Origin: Prorocentrum cordatum
Taxonomy: Eukaryota > Sar > Dinophyceae > Prorocentrales > Prorocentraceae
Direction of reading: 5' to 3'
Length of the DNA stretch: 44,160 nt
NCBI GenBank assembly: GCA_963575745.1
Contig: CAUYUJ010004581.1
Span: 520,142-564,301 of the forward strand
Numbering within the stretch: the stretch's first letter is position 1; each line of letters begins with the position of its first letter. This document shows, in pieces, positions 1-9,511 of this stretch. A program made the position numbers and the translations under genes. The notes beneath the pieces were generated by a model. It saw only the letters and a list, made by a program, of their open reading frames with translations. It did no database searches and was not told where the DNA came from.

Positions 1-617
1 CCCGATTCGAACACCAGGGGCGCCAAGTTGCCGTGCTGAGCAGGGTAGCGGTCGCGCTTGTCGTGGACCATTTGCGCCGCTGCGACCCCGTCGTTGTTGG
101 ATCGGGCAAGCCTGCGAGGGCCGTGGGTGCTGTATTCGCAGGTCACGCTCCAATCAACAAACACAGGCTGGCCTGTGCTGGGGTCTCGTGTACACACGTC
201 CAACTTTGCCTCCTCCATGATTCCCGTCCGCGGGTTCATTCTGTCCCAAGCTGGGACTCTCTGCTCTTTTTCGGCGTGGTAACCAGTGAGGCGGGAATGC
301 GTGGGTGCGTGCCAGTCCCGCAAGCTGTCGTGGCGCCCCGTGCGGGACCCCTCAACTGGGCAGCAGTACGCGTGCCAGCCATGGCGGTCCAGAGGTTCGT
401 TGCAAGGTAGCCCCGCGTCGGCTCGCTTGTGCTGGCAGCGGGCTCCTGGCGGGCAAACTGGAACCCGCAGGCGCTTCTTGAACGCCGAGAGGAAGTGTTT
501 GTCAGGCATCAGCGGGTCGCCCTCTTCGCGCGGGAGCAGAAAACCGCCTGCGCCTGGCCCCCCTGTTCCGCGGAATTGTACTCGGTCTTCTTCTCCGAGC
601 AGGCCCGTCGATACCAG
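1..617 (-). pseudogene. LINE retrotransposon C-terminal fragment, zinc and endonuclease-like domain
   Basis: An uninterrupted reading frame runs on the minus strand from 617 to the left edge (about 205 codons, no stop) and continues out of the window. It starts with a stretch ending GGPGAGGFLLP, then DKHFLSAFKKRLRVPVC, as found downstream of the RT thumb in LINEs. Next comes a Cys/His cluster (C-x5-C, then C...H...H...CC) followed by RHDSLRDW, an acidic run, KLDV and PVFVDWSV. This order (Cys/His knuckle, RH, E, D...DV) matches the restriction-like endonuclease tail of R2-type LINEs; that assignment is inference from motif order. Just upstream, across the 618-864 insert, lies the RT fragment of the same element, and the frame rejoins exactly when that insert is left out. 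No start codon is expected because this is an internal fragment. It is most likely a dead or partly dead copy. Confidence 0.72.
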
Positions 618-864
618 ATAAAGAAAATAATGATACAACCACCAAGCGAGTCAAAAACCCAGGAACCACAATAAGTATAATAAAAAACAATCAACAATAT
701 TCATCAAACGAACAAGAAGCTAGATAAGAAATGACTACAGAAACAAAAGCATCAGCTCAATTACCCCCCCCCCCCCCCCCCGCCCCAGCAATTTTCCACA
801 ACCAAACAGGAACCCAAAAAATAAAAAAAATGGAACCACAAAAAGGAACAAGAAAAATAACCAG
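618..864. mobile_element. 247-bp T-rich/G-run insert in the LINE, flanked by CTGGT
   Basis: On the LINE sense (minus) strand the segment is T-rich with few A or C and contains an 18-base G run, written as C at 764-781 on the plus strand. It is bounded by the 5-base word CTGGT, at 864-860 and again at 617-613 (minus strand). Omitting 247 bases, that is the insert plus one CTGGT copy, puts the upstream RT frame directly in phase with the downstream frame. The composition is quite unlike the GC-rich coding flanks. It may be a small insertion with a 5-bp target duplication or an introner-like intron. No boundary within the duplicated word gives GT...AG, so an ordinary spliceosomal intron is not supported. 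Confidence 0.6.
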
Positions 865-1525
865 CAAGCGCTCTCGAGAAGTGGATGACCGCTCTTTGCC
901 CCACTGGCCCTGTAGCTTGAGGCGCGGTTCTTGAAGAGTACTGAGCCAGTCGAAGAGGTCGTTCCCGAGAGCCCCCTGCGCCCGAAGCGCCGCCTCAGCC
1001 TGCTGCAGAGAACGACAAGTCAACGGGCAGCGGGCCTGGAAGTCTTCCCAAGTGGAAAAACCCGCTCCGCGTGTCACGTCGTGCATGGCAAGCGCCCAAC
1101 TTGCGGCGAACGCGGCCGGCGCCGTTGCCGCGGCCGACGAGAGAGCGCAACCCCCATCGACAAGCCGCAGGGTGGCCTGCCACTTCTGCCCCTCGTCGAG
1201 TGGGGCCTGGAGAAGGTCCTGCAGGCCGCCGAAGATGGCCTCGTCGAAGGTGTCCGTCCAGTCTGTGTTGTAGGACGCGCGGAGATGGTGTGTAACCGCG
1301 CCCTGGGCAAACGTGAGGAGAAGCACCCAAGCTCCTTCAGCAGACAGCCCAGCCGCCCGGAGCTCGCGCAGGCGATCTCGGAAGGCGGTGGCTTTGGCCA
1401 CGGCGGCCGCCCCGTCAGCGCCTGCGTGAACACGAACGCGCTCCCCGTCTTGCTCCAGCCAGGTCGCCGTGTTCCCTCAGCAATTGAGCGTGTCGCCCCG
1501 AGCTTGCTGCGCTCGCGGGGGCAAG
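865..1525 (-). pseudogene. LINE reverse transcriptase, thumb and downstream region
   Basis: The minus-strand frame is open from 1476 down to the insert at 864. It reads TATWLEQDGERVRV, then AFRDRLRELRAAGLSAEGA, a hydrophobic QGAVTHHLRASY segment, LVDGGCALSSAA and AAFAASWALAMHD. This succession (K/NTA-W, LR...P, GG.(G/A)L..., A.AA..AS) is the usual C-terminal RT and thumb signature of non-LTR elements. Upstream, RGDTLNC is followed by an in-frame TGA at 1479-1477, so this copy is broken. The coding then runs into the CCT tract near 1530 and the palm motifs are missing. It belongs with the fragment at 1-617. Apparent start codons in this frame are internal and have no meaning. Confidence 0.75.
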
Positions 1526-1532
1526 GCTCCCC

Positions 1533-2165
1533 CTCCCCCTCCTCCCCCCCCCCTCCCCCTGCCCGTCCCCCTGCCCCCTCCCCCTCCCCCTCCTCCCCCC
1601 TCCTCCTCCCTCCCTCCTCCCCTCCTCCCTCCTCCTCCTCCCTCCTCCTCCCCCTCCTCCCTCCTCCCTCCTCCTCCTACCTCCTCCCCCGCCTCCTCCC
1701 CTCCCTCCTCCTCCCCTCCTCCTCCTCCTCCTCCTCCGTCCTCCTCCTCCTCCACCCTCCGCCTCCTCCTCCTCCTCCTCTCTCCTCCTCCTCCTCCTCC
1801 TCTCTCCTCCCCCCCCCGCCTCCCCCTCCTCCTCCTCCTCCTCCACCTCCTCCTCCTCCTCCTCCTCCTCCTCCTCCTCCTCCTCCTCCCTCCCCCTTTC
1901 CCCTCCTCCTCCTCCTCCTCCGCCTCCTCCTCCTCCTCCTCCTCCCTCCCCTCCTCCCTCCCTTCCATCCTCCCCCTCCCTCCATCCCTCCTCCTCCTCC
2001 CTCCTCCCTCCTCCTCCTCCTTACCTCCCTCCTCCCCTCCTAACCTCCCTCCTCCCCTCCTCCCCCTCCCTCCTCCTCCCTCCTCCCCTCTCCTCCCTCG
2101 CTCCCTCTCCTCCTCCCTCCTCCTCCCTCCTCCCTCCTCCCTCCTCCTCCCTCCTCCGCCTCCCC
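1533..2165. repeat. (CCT)n pyrimidine microsatellite
   Basis: About 630 bases almost entirely of CCT/CTC/CCCT triplets on the plus strand, with occasional CCCCT and TCCC slips. It abruptly replaces the RT coding of the LINE fragment. Long reading frames across it are compositional (poly-P/S/L or poly-G/E/R) and are not genes. The strand asymmetry makes it a candidate for triplex (H-DNA) formation. Confidence 0.95.
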
Positions 2166-2511
2166 GCCTCGACGGAGGGGGCAGCAGGCGGCCTCGCCCG
2201 AGGGGCGGCCGCCCTCGCCAGGGGAGCGCGCCCGCCGCGCGGGCTCCTGGCGGGGCCCTCGCACGGTCCCTCTCGCGGCCCGCTCGTGCTGCTCGGCCCT
2301 CGGCCCGCGACCCTCAACGTTTGTGGATGCCACGACGATGGACACCCTAACAGTCCTATCATCGAATTTCGAATGTGTTTGAGATGTCGGAAGATGTACT
2401 GAACATGCTCGAAGCATGTAACTTACATGTTTAAAGCATGTTGAGCACATTTTCTAGACATCTGGAAATTATTTGGCAACATGCTTCCTCTCCACTGATC
2501 GTCCTCCACAA
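2166..2511. other. Non-coding spacer with a small perfect hairpin
   Basis: A GC-rich part (2166-2335) is followed by an AT-richer part. The latter holds ACATGCT-cga-AGCATGT (2403-2419), a perfect 7-bp inverted repeat, and a second looser ACATGT...AGCATGT just after it. No gene is visible. Confidence 0.5.
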
Positions 2512-2680
2512 CTCAACCCTCGATCCTCGATCCTCGACCCTCGAACCTCGGTCCTCGACCCTCGACTCTCGGCCCTTGGCCCTGTAACCTCGATCCTCGA
2601 TTCTCTCGACTCTCTCGACCCTCGGGTCTCGAGCCTCGGTCCTCGACCCTCCACCCTCCGCCCTCCGTCCCTTGTCCTCG
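2512..2680. repeat. CCTCGACC-type short tandem repeat
   Basis: Imperfect 7-8-base words such as CCTCGAT, CCTCGACC, CCTCGGT and CTCTCGAC run head to tail. The array grades into the 12-bp array that follows. Confidence 0.85.
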
Positions 2681-2686
2681 ACCCGC

Positions 2687-2765
2687 CGAGGGGCCGCCGG
2701 AGGGGCCCGCCGAGGGGCCCGCCGAGAGGCCCGCCGAGGGGCCCCCCGAGGGGCCCGCCGGAAAG
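2687..2765. repeat. 12-bp tandem repeat GGGGCCCGCCGA
   Basis: About six copies of GGGGCCCGCCGA with single-base changes (AGAGG, CCCCC). Confidence 0.85.
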
Positions 2766-2844
2766 GCCCAGCCCGCCGACCGTCTCTCGTGCTGCGCGGC
2801 CCGCCTGCAGGCCCCCCCCCCCCGAGCCAAGGCGAGGCCAAGGC

Positions 2845-3015
2845 GAGGCCAGGAGGAGGAGGAGGAGGAGGGGGAGGAGGAGGATGAGGAAGAGGAGCAA
2901 TAAGATCAAGGGGACGAGGGAGGCGGAGGAGGAGGGTCAGGCGGAGGAGGAGGCGGAGGAGGAAGAGGAAAATCAAAGGGACGAGGGGGCAGGAGGAGGA
3001 AGAAGAGGAGGAGGG
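2845..3015. repeat. (GGA)n purine microsatellite
   Basis: GGA/GAG triplets with interruptions. The purine-rich strand is now the plus strand, opposite to the tract at 1533-2165. Confidence 0.9.
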
Positions 3016-3019
3016 CGAG

Positions 3020-3290
3020 GCCACATTCGGACGAAGGACAGATCGAGAATGGATCGAGGACGAGGATATATCGAGACTAGAACGAGGACGATGACAGATT
3101 CGGACGAGGATAGATCGAGGACGAGGGAGAATACATCGAGAATAGGACGAGGACGATGACGAATTCGGACAAGGATAGATCGAGAACGGGGATAGTTCTA
3201 GAGTATAACGAGGACGATAACGAATTCGGAGGAGGATATATCGAGGACAAGTTAGGACGAGGACGGGGACAACATCGGACGAGGCTGGAT
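3020..3290. repeat. 61-65-bp imperfect tandem repeat
   Basis: The word GAGGACGAT recurs at 3084, 3149 and 3210, each followed by GA(C/A)GAATTCGGA- and GATAGATCGAG-like words. This gives a 61-65-bp unit in about three to four copies. Each unit itself looks built from GAGGACGAG-like subrepeats. Confidence 0.75.
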
Positions 3291-3399
3291 CGAGCATCTC
3301 CGACATCCGGCGGCTCCCGCGCCGTGGCCTTCTCGGAGCTCTCTGGAGCGCGCTGAGAGCGTTCCAGAGCGCTCTGGAGCGGACTTCTCCTTGTGCTAA

Positions 3400-3790
3400 G
3401 GCTACGGCCCCGCCCGACTCGTGCGCCTGCGCCTGCTACTTCGGCTTCCCCCTCGTCGCCCGCCTCCTCCTCGAGCTTCTGCTCGTGCCCCTCCGTGTCC
3501 TTCCTCCGCTCTCCTTCTCCTCACCCTCGAACTGTTCCTTGTGTTCCTTTCTCCTTCCCTCCCTACTCCTCCTCCGCCTCCTCCTCCTCCTGCTCCTGCT
3601 CGTCCCGCTGGTCCTCCTAGTCTTGCTCCTCCTGCTCCTCCTCCTCCCTCCTCCTCCTCCTCCTCCTCTCCTCCTCCCTGCTCCTCACTCCCTCCTCCCT
3701 CCTCTCCCTCCTCCTCCTCCTCCCCTCCTCCTTCCCCTCCTCCTCCTCCTCCTCCTCCTCCTCCTCCTCCTCCTCCTCCCCCTCCGCAGG
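3400..3790. repeat. CCT-rich tract
   Basis: CCT/CTC/CTG triplets, densest at 3560-3785, with a less regular TC-rich lead-in. No gene. Confidence 0.9.
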
Positions 3791-4198
3791 GGCACGGTGT
3801 CGTATCCTGGCACCGGCGCTACCTCAAGCGGAGGGCATACTGTCAGGGTTCTGGCCCAAGTCGGCGGAGACAAGAAGGCGGCCATTGCTTTTCGTGGTGG
3901 AGGGTTCGACTCCCTCTCATCACGTTTTTTTCATGTCAGGTGTGGCACGTGTTTGCCCTCCTGGGTCTGCGTAGCCGGCCCGCAGGATCAGGGTCGGCGC
4001 AGCGGGGTCCGCGGTATCAGGACCTGTGTCGTCTCCAGAGGCGAGGATTCCGGGTCCCTCGCAGCACCACCGGAGCGACACACCGCCTCAAGGAAGGCGG
4101 CCGCGTGTGGGCCAGGCGTCTTGCCCTTGTCCCGTTCCGTCGCACTTTTTCGCCTAAGTGCTCCCTTCGGGGATGCGACGTTCGTTGTCGCTCATGCA
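3791..4198. other. Unrecognised GC-rich spacer
   Basis: About 400 bases of mixed sequence between two CCT tracts. Open frames cross it on both strands, but each is continuous with the microsatellite on either side and shows no domain that I recognise. I see no RNA gene. Confidence 0.3.
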
Positions 4199-4290
4199 CA
4201 GCTCCCACAGCTCCCACAGCTCCCACAGCTCCTCCTCCTCCTCCTCCTCCTCCTCCTCCTCCTCCTCCTCCTCTTCCTCCTCTCCCTCCT
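4199..4290. repeat. CTCCCACAG repeat followed by (CTC)n
   Basis: Three to four copies of the 9-mer CTCCCACAG run directly into a (CTC)n microsatellite. The triplet register is kept across the junction. Confidence 0.85.
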
Positions 4291-4530
4291 GACCAGTTCT
4301 CCGCAAGAGCAGTGCCTGCACTGATGCCGTCCGCAGTCGGGCCGTCCAAGCGGTCTGCCCCGTGGCCGCCCGAGGGCCGCTGCGTGGGCGCCCCGTGCGC
4401 TGGCCGGGGTCGCCCAGGCTTTCCCCCGGCGCCCCGCCCGAGGGCGATCCCCGTGGCCGCCACGCGACTGGCGCTGGCCCGCCCGTGGGCCTCGTGGGCG
4501 CCCCTGTGCTCGGGCGGGTGGCAGTGGGAC

Positions 4531-4680
4531 CTCCTCTCCTCCTCCTCCTCCTCCTCCTCCTCCGCCTCTCCTCCTCCTCCTCCTCCTCCTCCCCTCCTCC
4601 TCCTCCTCCTCCTCCCTCCTCCTCCTCCTCCTCCTCCTCCTTCTCCTCCTCCTCCTCCTCCTCCTCACCCTCCTCCTCTA
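4531..4680. repeat. (CCT)n microsatellite
   Basis: CTC/CCT triplets with CCCT slips over about 150 bases. Confidence 0.92.
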
Positions 4681-5570
4681 CAGGGAGGGGGTGAAGGAAA
4701 GAGCTCTGAAACGGTGTCCTCGAGGGCCTGTTTCGGAGCCGGCAGGGCCCCCCGAGGGTTCCCAAAAGGCCCCTCGAGGACCCTTTTCGCCACCCCCTAT
4801 TCAGGTCACCCCGCCAGATGTGCGCTGGATGGGTTCCCCAGGTGTTTGCCCCGCGCCGGCATTTTTGCAACATCGACCCCATGTTCCTCTCCACTCCCTT
4901 CCAGGTGTCCCCCTCCCCCCCCGCGCGCTTCCGCCCACGCGGGCACTCGCGCTCCATGCGAAGCGGGCATCGATCCAGATCCACGGCCTGGGAACCGACG
5001 TCCTGGTGCCCCAGAGGGCGGTGGAGATGGACATATCTTAGCCCCCGGGGGCCGAATATACCCAGATCCACCGCCTCCCGAAGTCCCCGGAAATTGATTT
5101 CCCAGGCGGTGGTCATGTATCACTTCCCGCCTCTTACTCCAGGTCTTCGGTCCTTTTCACAACGCTGCTCGCGATGGGGCTCCACAGCGACCAGCGGCTG
5201 CAGCATGGGAGGGGCGAGCGAACGGGGCATACGAATGGGTTCACGCAGGAAGAGTTTTAAACCCGCGGGCTCACGCCCGTGAGTGGGTGCCCCTGGTCTC
5301 GGCACCCCGCGCACGCGACGCGCACGAGGCGGGGTGGGCCAGCGGCCTCATCGCACGGCGTCCATGCTGCCGCCACTCGGCTGACTCCCTGAGTCGCTTC
5401 CCTCGAGCAGGGCAGTCTGATGACTTTGCTGAAGCCGCCCTCTTAGAGCTCGAGGAGCGCCCTGATGGACGGCTGCTGCCGCTCCTCAGCTCTGCGCTCG
5501 TCCAGGGACCGCTCTGGCCGCAGATCCCTGGACACGTGGGCCTTCACGGACTCCTTGCCTGGCGCGGGGC
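4681..5570. other. Unrecognised GC-rich spacer
   Basis: Mixed-sequence DNA leading into the 33-bp minisatellite. A short near-duplication is visible (AGATCCACGGCCTGGGA near 4976 and AGATCCACCGCCTCCCGA near 5064). No protein family or RNA gene is recognised, and the open frames overlap on both strands without any preferred one. Confidence 0.3.
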
Positions 5571-5572
5571 TG

Positions 5573-6600
5573 TGGCCTAACCCCTCGCCACGCTGGGGTT
5601 CTCTGCGGCCTAACCCCTCGCCGCGCAGGGGTCCTTCGTGGCCTAACCCCTCGCCACGCTGGGGCCTGCTGCGGTCTAGCCCCTCACCGCGCTGGGGTCC
5701 TCCGTGGCCTAAACCCTCGCCACGCGGGGGTCTGCTGCGGTCTAACCCCTCACCGCGCTGGGGTCCGCCGTGGCCTAACCCCTCGCCGCGCTGGGGGTCG
5801 GTGCGGTCTAGCCCCTCACCGCGCTGGGGTCCTTCGTGGCCTACCCCCTCGCCACGCTGCGGCCTGCTGCGGTCTAGCCCCTCACCGCGCTGGGGTCCTC
5901 CGTGGCCTAAGCCCTCGCCGCGCGGGGGTCTGCTGCGGTCTAACCCCTCACCGCGCTGGGGTCCGCCGTGGCCTAACCCCTCGCCGCGCTGGGGGTCGGC
6001 GCGGTCTAACCCCTCACCGCGCTGGGGACCTTCGTGGCCTAACCCCTCGCCACGCTGGGGGCTCCTGCGGTCTAGCCCCTCACCGCGCTGGTGTGCTCCG
6101 TGGGCTAGCCCCTCGCGACGCTGCGGCTTGCTGCGGTCTGACCCCTCACCGCGCTGGGGTCCTCTGTGGCCTAACCCCATCGCTACGCGGGGGTCTGCTG
6201 CGGTCTAACCCCTCACCGCGCTGGGGTCCGCCGTGGCCTAACCCCTCGCCGCGCTGGGGGTCGTTGCGGTCTAACCCCTCACCGCTCTGGGGACCTTCGT
6301 GGCCTAACCCCTCGCCACGCTGGGGGCACCTGCGGTCTACCCCCTCACCACGCTCGGGTGCTCCGTGGCTTGACCCCTCGCCGCGCGGGGGCCTGCTGCG
6401 GTCCTACCCCTCACCGCGCTGGGGTCCTCTGTGGCCTAACCCCTCCCCACGCGGGGGTCCTCTGCGGTCTGCCTCCACGCCGCACTGGGGTCCCGAGTGG
6501 CCTAACCCCTCACCGTGCTGGGGCCTGCTGCGGTCTAACCCCTCGCCGCGCTGGGGTCCTCCGTGGCTTAACCCCTCGCCAGGCTGGGGTCCTCTGCGGT
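5573..6600. repeat. 33-bp minisatellite with 198-bp higher-order repeat
   Basis: About 31 copies of a 33-bp unit (consensus core CTAACCCCTCGCCGCGCTGG). Neighbouring units alternate between two sub-types (GGCCTAACCC and CGGTCTAACCC). A six-unit block recurs at 5675 and 5873, exactly 198 bases apart. Because 33 is a multiple of three, both strands stay open in frame: plus gives an 11-residue repeat with NPSPRWG and minus gives GPQRGEGLDRS. Confidence 0.92.
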
Positions 6601-6784
6601 GCGCCAGGTGGTACCCGATGCTGTCCTGGTCATATGGGATCTGCTGGTGGTTGTCATCGCCGTCCTGCTTGTCTGCGGGGTGCTGGAAGCAATCCTCGCT
6701 GTTCTCCCCGTCCTGGAAGAGGTCGTAGTCATCCATGTCCATGGTGCTCCGTCCTGTTGGTGGGGGACGGGCACCCCTCTGCAT
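6404..6784 (-). CDS. Hypothetical acidic leader fused to 11-residue repeats
   Basis: From a minus-strand start at 6784 there is a non-repetitive N-terminal part of about 60 residues. It contains a strongly acidic segment starting near residue 15 (MDMDDYDLFQDGEN, then DKQDGDDN and YDQDSIGYH). It is followed by 11-residue repeats of the GPQRGEGL type encoded by the 33-bp minisatellite. The minisatellite frame is lost and then reopens at 6180, where a second frame runs to 5443. I do not recognise a family. The leader looks protein-like compared with its surroundings, but one isolated acidic stretch is weak evidence. It could equally be unique DNA trapped between two blocks of the array (5573-6600 and 6795-6930). 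Confidence 0.22.
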   Translation of the reverse strand: MQRGARPPPTGRSTMDMDDYDLFQDGENSEDCFQHPADKQDGDDNHQQIPYDQDSIGYHLAHRRGPQPGEGLSHGGPQRGEGLDRSRPQHGEGLGHSGPQCGVEADRRGPPRGEGLGHRGPQRGEG

Positions 6785-6794
6785 CCCGTCTGGC

Positions 6795-6930
6795 GCAGGG
6801 CTGTGGCCTAACCCCTCGCCACGCTGGGGTCCTCTGCGGCCTACCCCCTCGCCGCGCAGGGGTCCTTCGTGGCCGAACCCCTCGCCGCGCTGGGGCCTGC
6901 TGCGGTCTAACCCCTCACCGCGCTGGGGTT
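6795..6930. repeat. 33-bp minisatellite, second block
   Basis: About four further units of the same 33-bp family, separated from the main array by roughly 190 bases of unique sequence. Confidence 0.9.
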
Positions 6931-6937
6931 GTTCATG

Positions 6938-7058
6938 CAGGAGGAGGAGGAGGGAGGAGGAGGAGGAGGAGGAGGAGGAGGAGGAGGAGGAGGAGGAGGG
7001 GGAGGAGGAGGAGCGGAAGGGAGAAGAGGAGGAGGGGGAGGGGGAGGAGGAGGAGGAG
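6938..7058. repeat. (GGA)n microsatellite
   Basis: A GGA/GAG tract of about 120 bases with the purine strand on plus. Confidence 0.93.
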
Positions 7059-8460
7059 GCTCGCGCACACGTCCCAGCAGACCGACGACTCGCGGCTCTT
7101 GGATGGCATGTTTCCTGTGGTGGTCCATAAGCGAGGTGTCTCTGTTGTGCTGGTGTAGGTTCTACAGATGAAGCGACATCGGACTCACAGGACCCTGCTT
7201 GGCACGGTACAGCCGTCTAGGAGGGCTACTTCGAGCACTACAGTAGCCCTGGATTGTGGTGGCAGATATCATCAACAATGCCCCAGCGGTGGCCAAGTCA
7301 GAATTCGCCAGCCACGTCGGCGACCACATCCTCACCGCCAACGTCGACTACACGTGCGACTCGGGGAGGATATCACATAGATTTCGTGATGCGCAGCCCA
7401 GCAGCACTCAGCTTCATTCGCAACGTGGAGCCCGTTCTCCATGTGCCCTGGAAAACACATATCGGTCTTCCAGTCTCGGGAAGGCAGCGGGGAGAGCAGC
7501 TTCTCACTCGCGTTCTGAGTAAAGCCGAAACGTAGTCACTAGGAACCTTGGATAAAGGTCGAGGCACCTTGTTTCCCACGGGTTAACTCTGATGTCCCAC
7601 AGAACACCTGAGAAGTACATACGATAAGCTGCAAAACAAGAACGTAGCACTGAGGCCCTCCCTAAAGAAAAGGGCTCCTTCTGCAGCGGCCTGACAACAC
7701 CGCAGCCAGAGTGCCCCGGGCTCCCAGGCCAGGACGCGAGCCCGCAGTAGGATCCAAGGCCAGCAGGCCTCGTGACAAGAAGGCGGCCGCCTGTCAGATT
7801 GCAGCGTCTGCCCGTGTTGGTAGGCACTCGGCGATGTTCGGAGATGCTCGTGAAGCTCTGGCCCTGAGATCAAGCAAGCCTTTGCCAGCTGATCCTCCAG
7901 CTGGCGAGGCTGAAGGGCGCGAGCCTGCGAGTTCTGAGGAGGGTCCCTGGGCCTACGAGCTCGAGCTTTGCGATGACGGTCCATTGGGCCAACCGGCTGA
8001 GCAGCGTAACCCGTCGGAAGGTGGCTCGTCCGGACGTAGAGCTCCTGGGGGCTCGCTGGGTCTATCGGGGTCGGGCTGTGGTCCTGGGTTCCGGGGGCTG
8101 ATGGCCGTCCGGCGGGCCTCGTGGAGGCCCCCCTCGGACCCAATCCAAGACTGATCCCCCTGACAATTTGACCCGGCCCCCCCCCCCCCCACGGAGCCTA
8201 CGGTTGAGCCGTCACATGCTGTCAGTATACAATGAAGCCTGGGAGGCCCAAAGAGCCATAATAAGTTGTTCTGTCCTTCCTCCCTCCTCCCCCCCTCCCT
8301 GAATGCTGGACTCCGCGGTCTACAGGTCCAGCCCACAAGGCACCAACCTCGCTAGTGGGACGTACCCGTCCAGGGCCCGAGCAATAGGGCGTACGATTCT
8401 TATGCGCCGCCGTCAGCATGATCTACAAGGCCCTCCCGGGCCTCGGTCCCAGTGTTTGAG
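7059..8460. other. Unrecognised spacer with a C run
   Basis: Mixed-sequence DNA of 1.4 kb. A plus-strand frame near 7256-7370 (VADIINNAPAVAKSEFASHV) has ordinary amino-acid composition, but it is short and matches nothing that I recognise. A homopolymeric C run lies at 8178-8190. No RNA gene is seen. Confidence 0.3.
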
Positions 8461-8462
8461 GT

Positions 8463-8575
8463 CCGAGGAGGAGGAGGAGGAGGAGGAGGAGGAGGAGGAG
8501 GAGGGGGGGGGGAGGAAGAGGAGGAAGAGGAGGAGGAGGAGGAGGAGGAGGAGGAGGAGGAGGAGGAGGACCGAC
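8463..8575. repeat. (GGA)n microsatellite
   Basis: GAG/GGA triplets with a short G run near 8502-8512. Confidence 0.94.
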
Positions 8576-8715
8576 GAGGTCCGACACAAAGAGAACATTC
8601 GTGCCGCGCCTCTTCGGGGCCTCGTGGCGGGGTGGTGGACCTCCGCCCCTCCGCCGTGCAGCTGCCGGACCTGATGCTAGCGAGCGCGCGCGACACCAGG
8701 ACGAAAACCTCGTGT

Positions 8716-8763
8716 CGATGCTCCTCCTCCTCCTCCTCCTCCTCCTCCTCCTCCTCCTCCTCC
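8716..8763. repeat. (TCC)n microsatellite
   Basis: About 16 perfect TCC/CTC triplets, in the opposite strand sense to the GGA tract 140 bases upstream. Confidence 0.94.
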
Positions 8764-9135
8764 CATGCGTGTAATTATTTGTAATTATTTGGTAGCCCCC
8801 TCCACATGATCAGACATATGATTCTTCCATGTCTCCCATCTCTCCTCCTCCTCATCCTCCTCCGCTCTTCTTCGTTCTCTATCTCTCTTTCATCCCCTCC
8901 CTTCTCCTCCCCCCCTCCTCCTCCTGCAGGAGCGTGGAAGCCTTGCAAAGGGATCTCCTTTTGAAAAGCCTTGCACAGGCGCTGATTTCTCAAGGAGAAA
9001 CCATATGATAACAAGTCTGTTCCTCCAGAACAAAAGGACGTCCCTCCACGAGGAGGAGACAGGAGGAGAAGGAGGAGGGTTGGAGGAAGAGGAGGTTGGG
9101 CTCTGAATAACTAAACTTTACACGGAAAAACAAAC
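8764..9135. other. AT-richer spacer
   Basis: It begins with a duplicated GTAATTATTT word (8770-8792) and then TC-rich sequence. No gene is recognised. Confidence 0.3.
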
Positions 9136-9364
9136 ACAACCAAAGAAACCAAAGACCCAGGCCTGAAAAACAACAAAAAACAAAAAGCAAGGAACGACCA
9201 AACGAAGAACCCAAAAACCAAAGAGTTCAAGACTTCCCCCATCCCCGCCGCCCTTACAAAGAAAGTGCTGCAAACTGTGTTTTGGTTGTTTTGATTTTGT
9301 TTGGTGTTCCTTATGTTTTTTTTGGGGGGGGGTCAGCCCTGGGTCTTTGGTTTCTTTGTTGTTC
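9136..9364. repeat. Imperfect fold-back (inverted) repeat
   Basis: An A/C-rich left arm (about 9136-9238) is mirrored by a T/G-rich right arm (about 9262-9364). The best part is 28 bases, CCAAAGAAACCAAAGACCCA-containing at 9139-9166, against its reverse complement at 9333-9360, with two mismatches. A further match joins AAGGAACGACCAAACG to the complement of GTTTGGTGTTCCTT. The right arm also holds a G run. Confidence 0.7.
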
Positions 9365-9511
9365 CCAACCATCCTGTGGTGTTGGGTCCTTGTTTTGCAG
9401 GGACGGTGCCCCGCGTTCTCCTCCTTCCTCCTTCCTCCTTCCTCCTCCTCCTCCTCCTTCTCCTCCTCCCTCCTGCTTCCCATCCTTGCCTCTGCTCTCC
9501 GCACGCCCATC

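Noticed and set aside
1-20. tRNA T-arm-like GTTCGAATC on the minus strand at the window start
   Set aside because: It lies inside the open LINE frame and has no acceptor, D or anticodon stems.
1469-2350. Long reading frames across the CCT tract on both strands
   Set aside because: They are poly-Pro/Ser/Leu or poly-Gly/Glu/Arg products of a triplet repeat and have no unique domain.
5573-6600. CTAACCC words resembling telomere repeats
   Set aside because: The unit is 33 bp with long GC-rich spacers and does not match the TTTAGGG type expected in dinoflagellates.
7256-7522. Short plus-strand frame beginning VADIINNAPAVAK
   Set aside because: Only about 35 residues look protein-like and the rest is Ser/Arg-rich; no family recognised.
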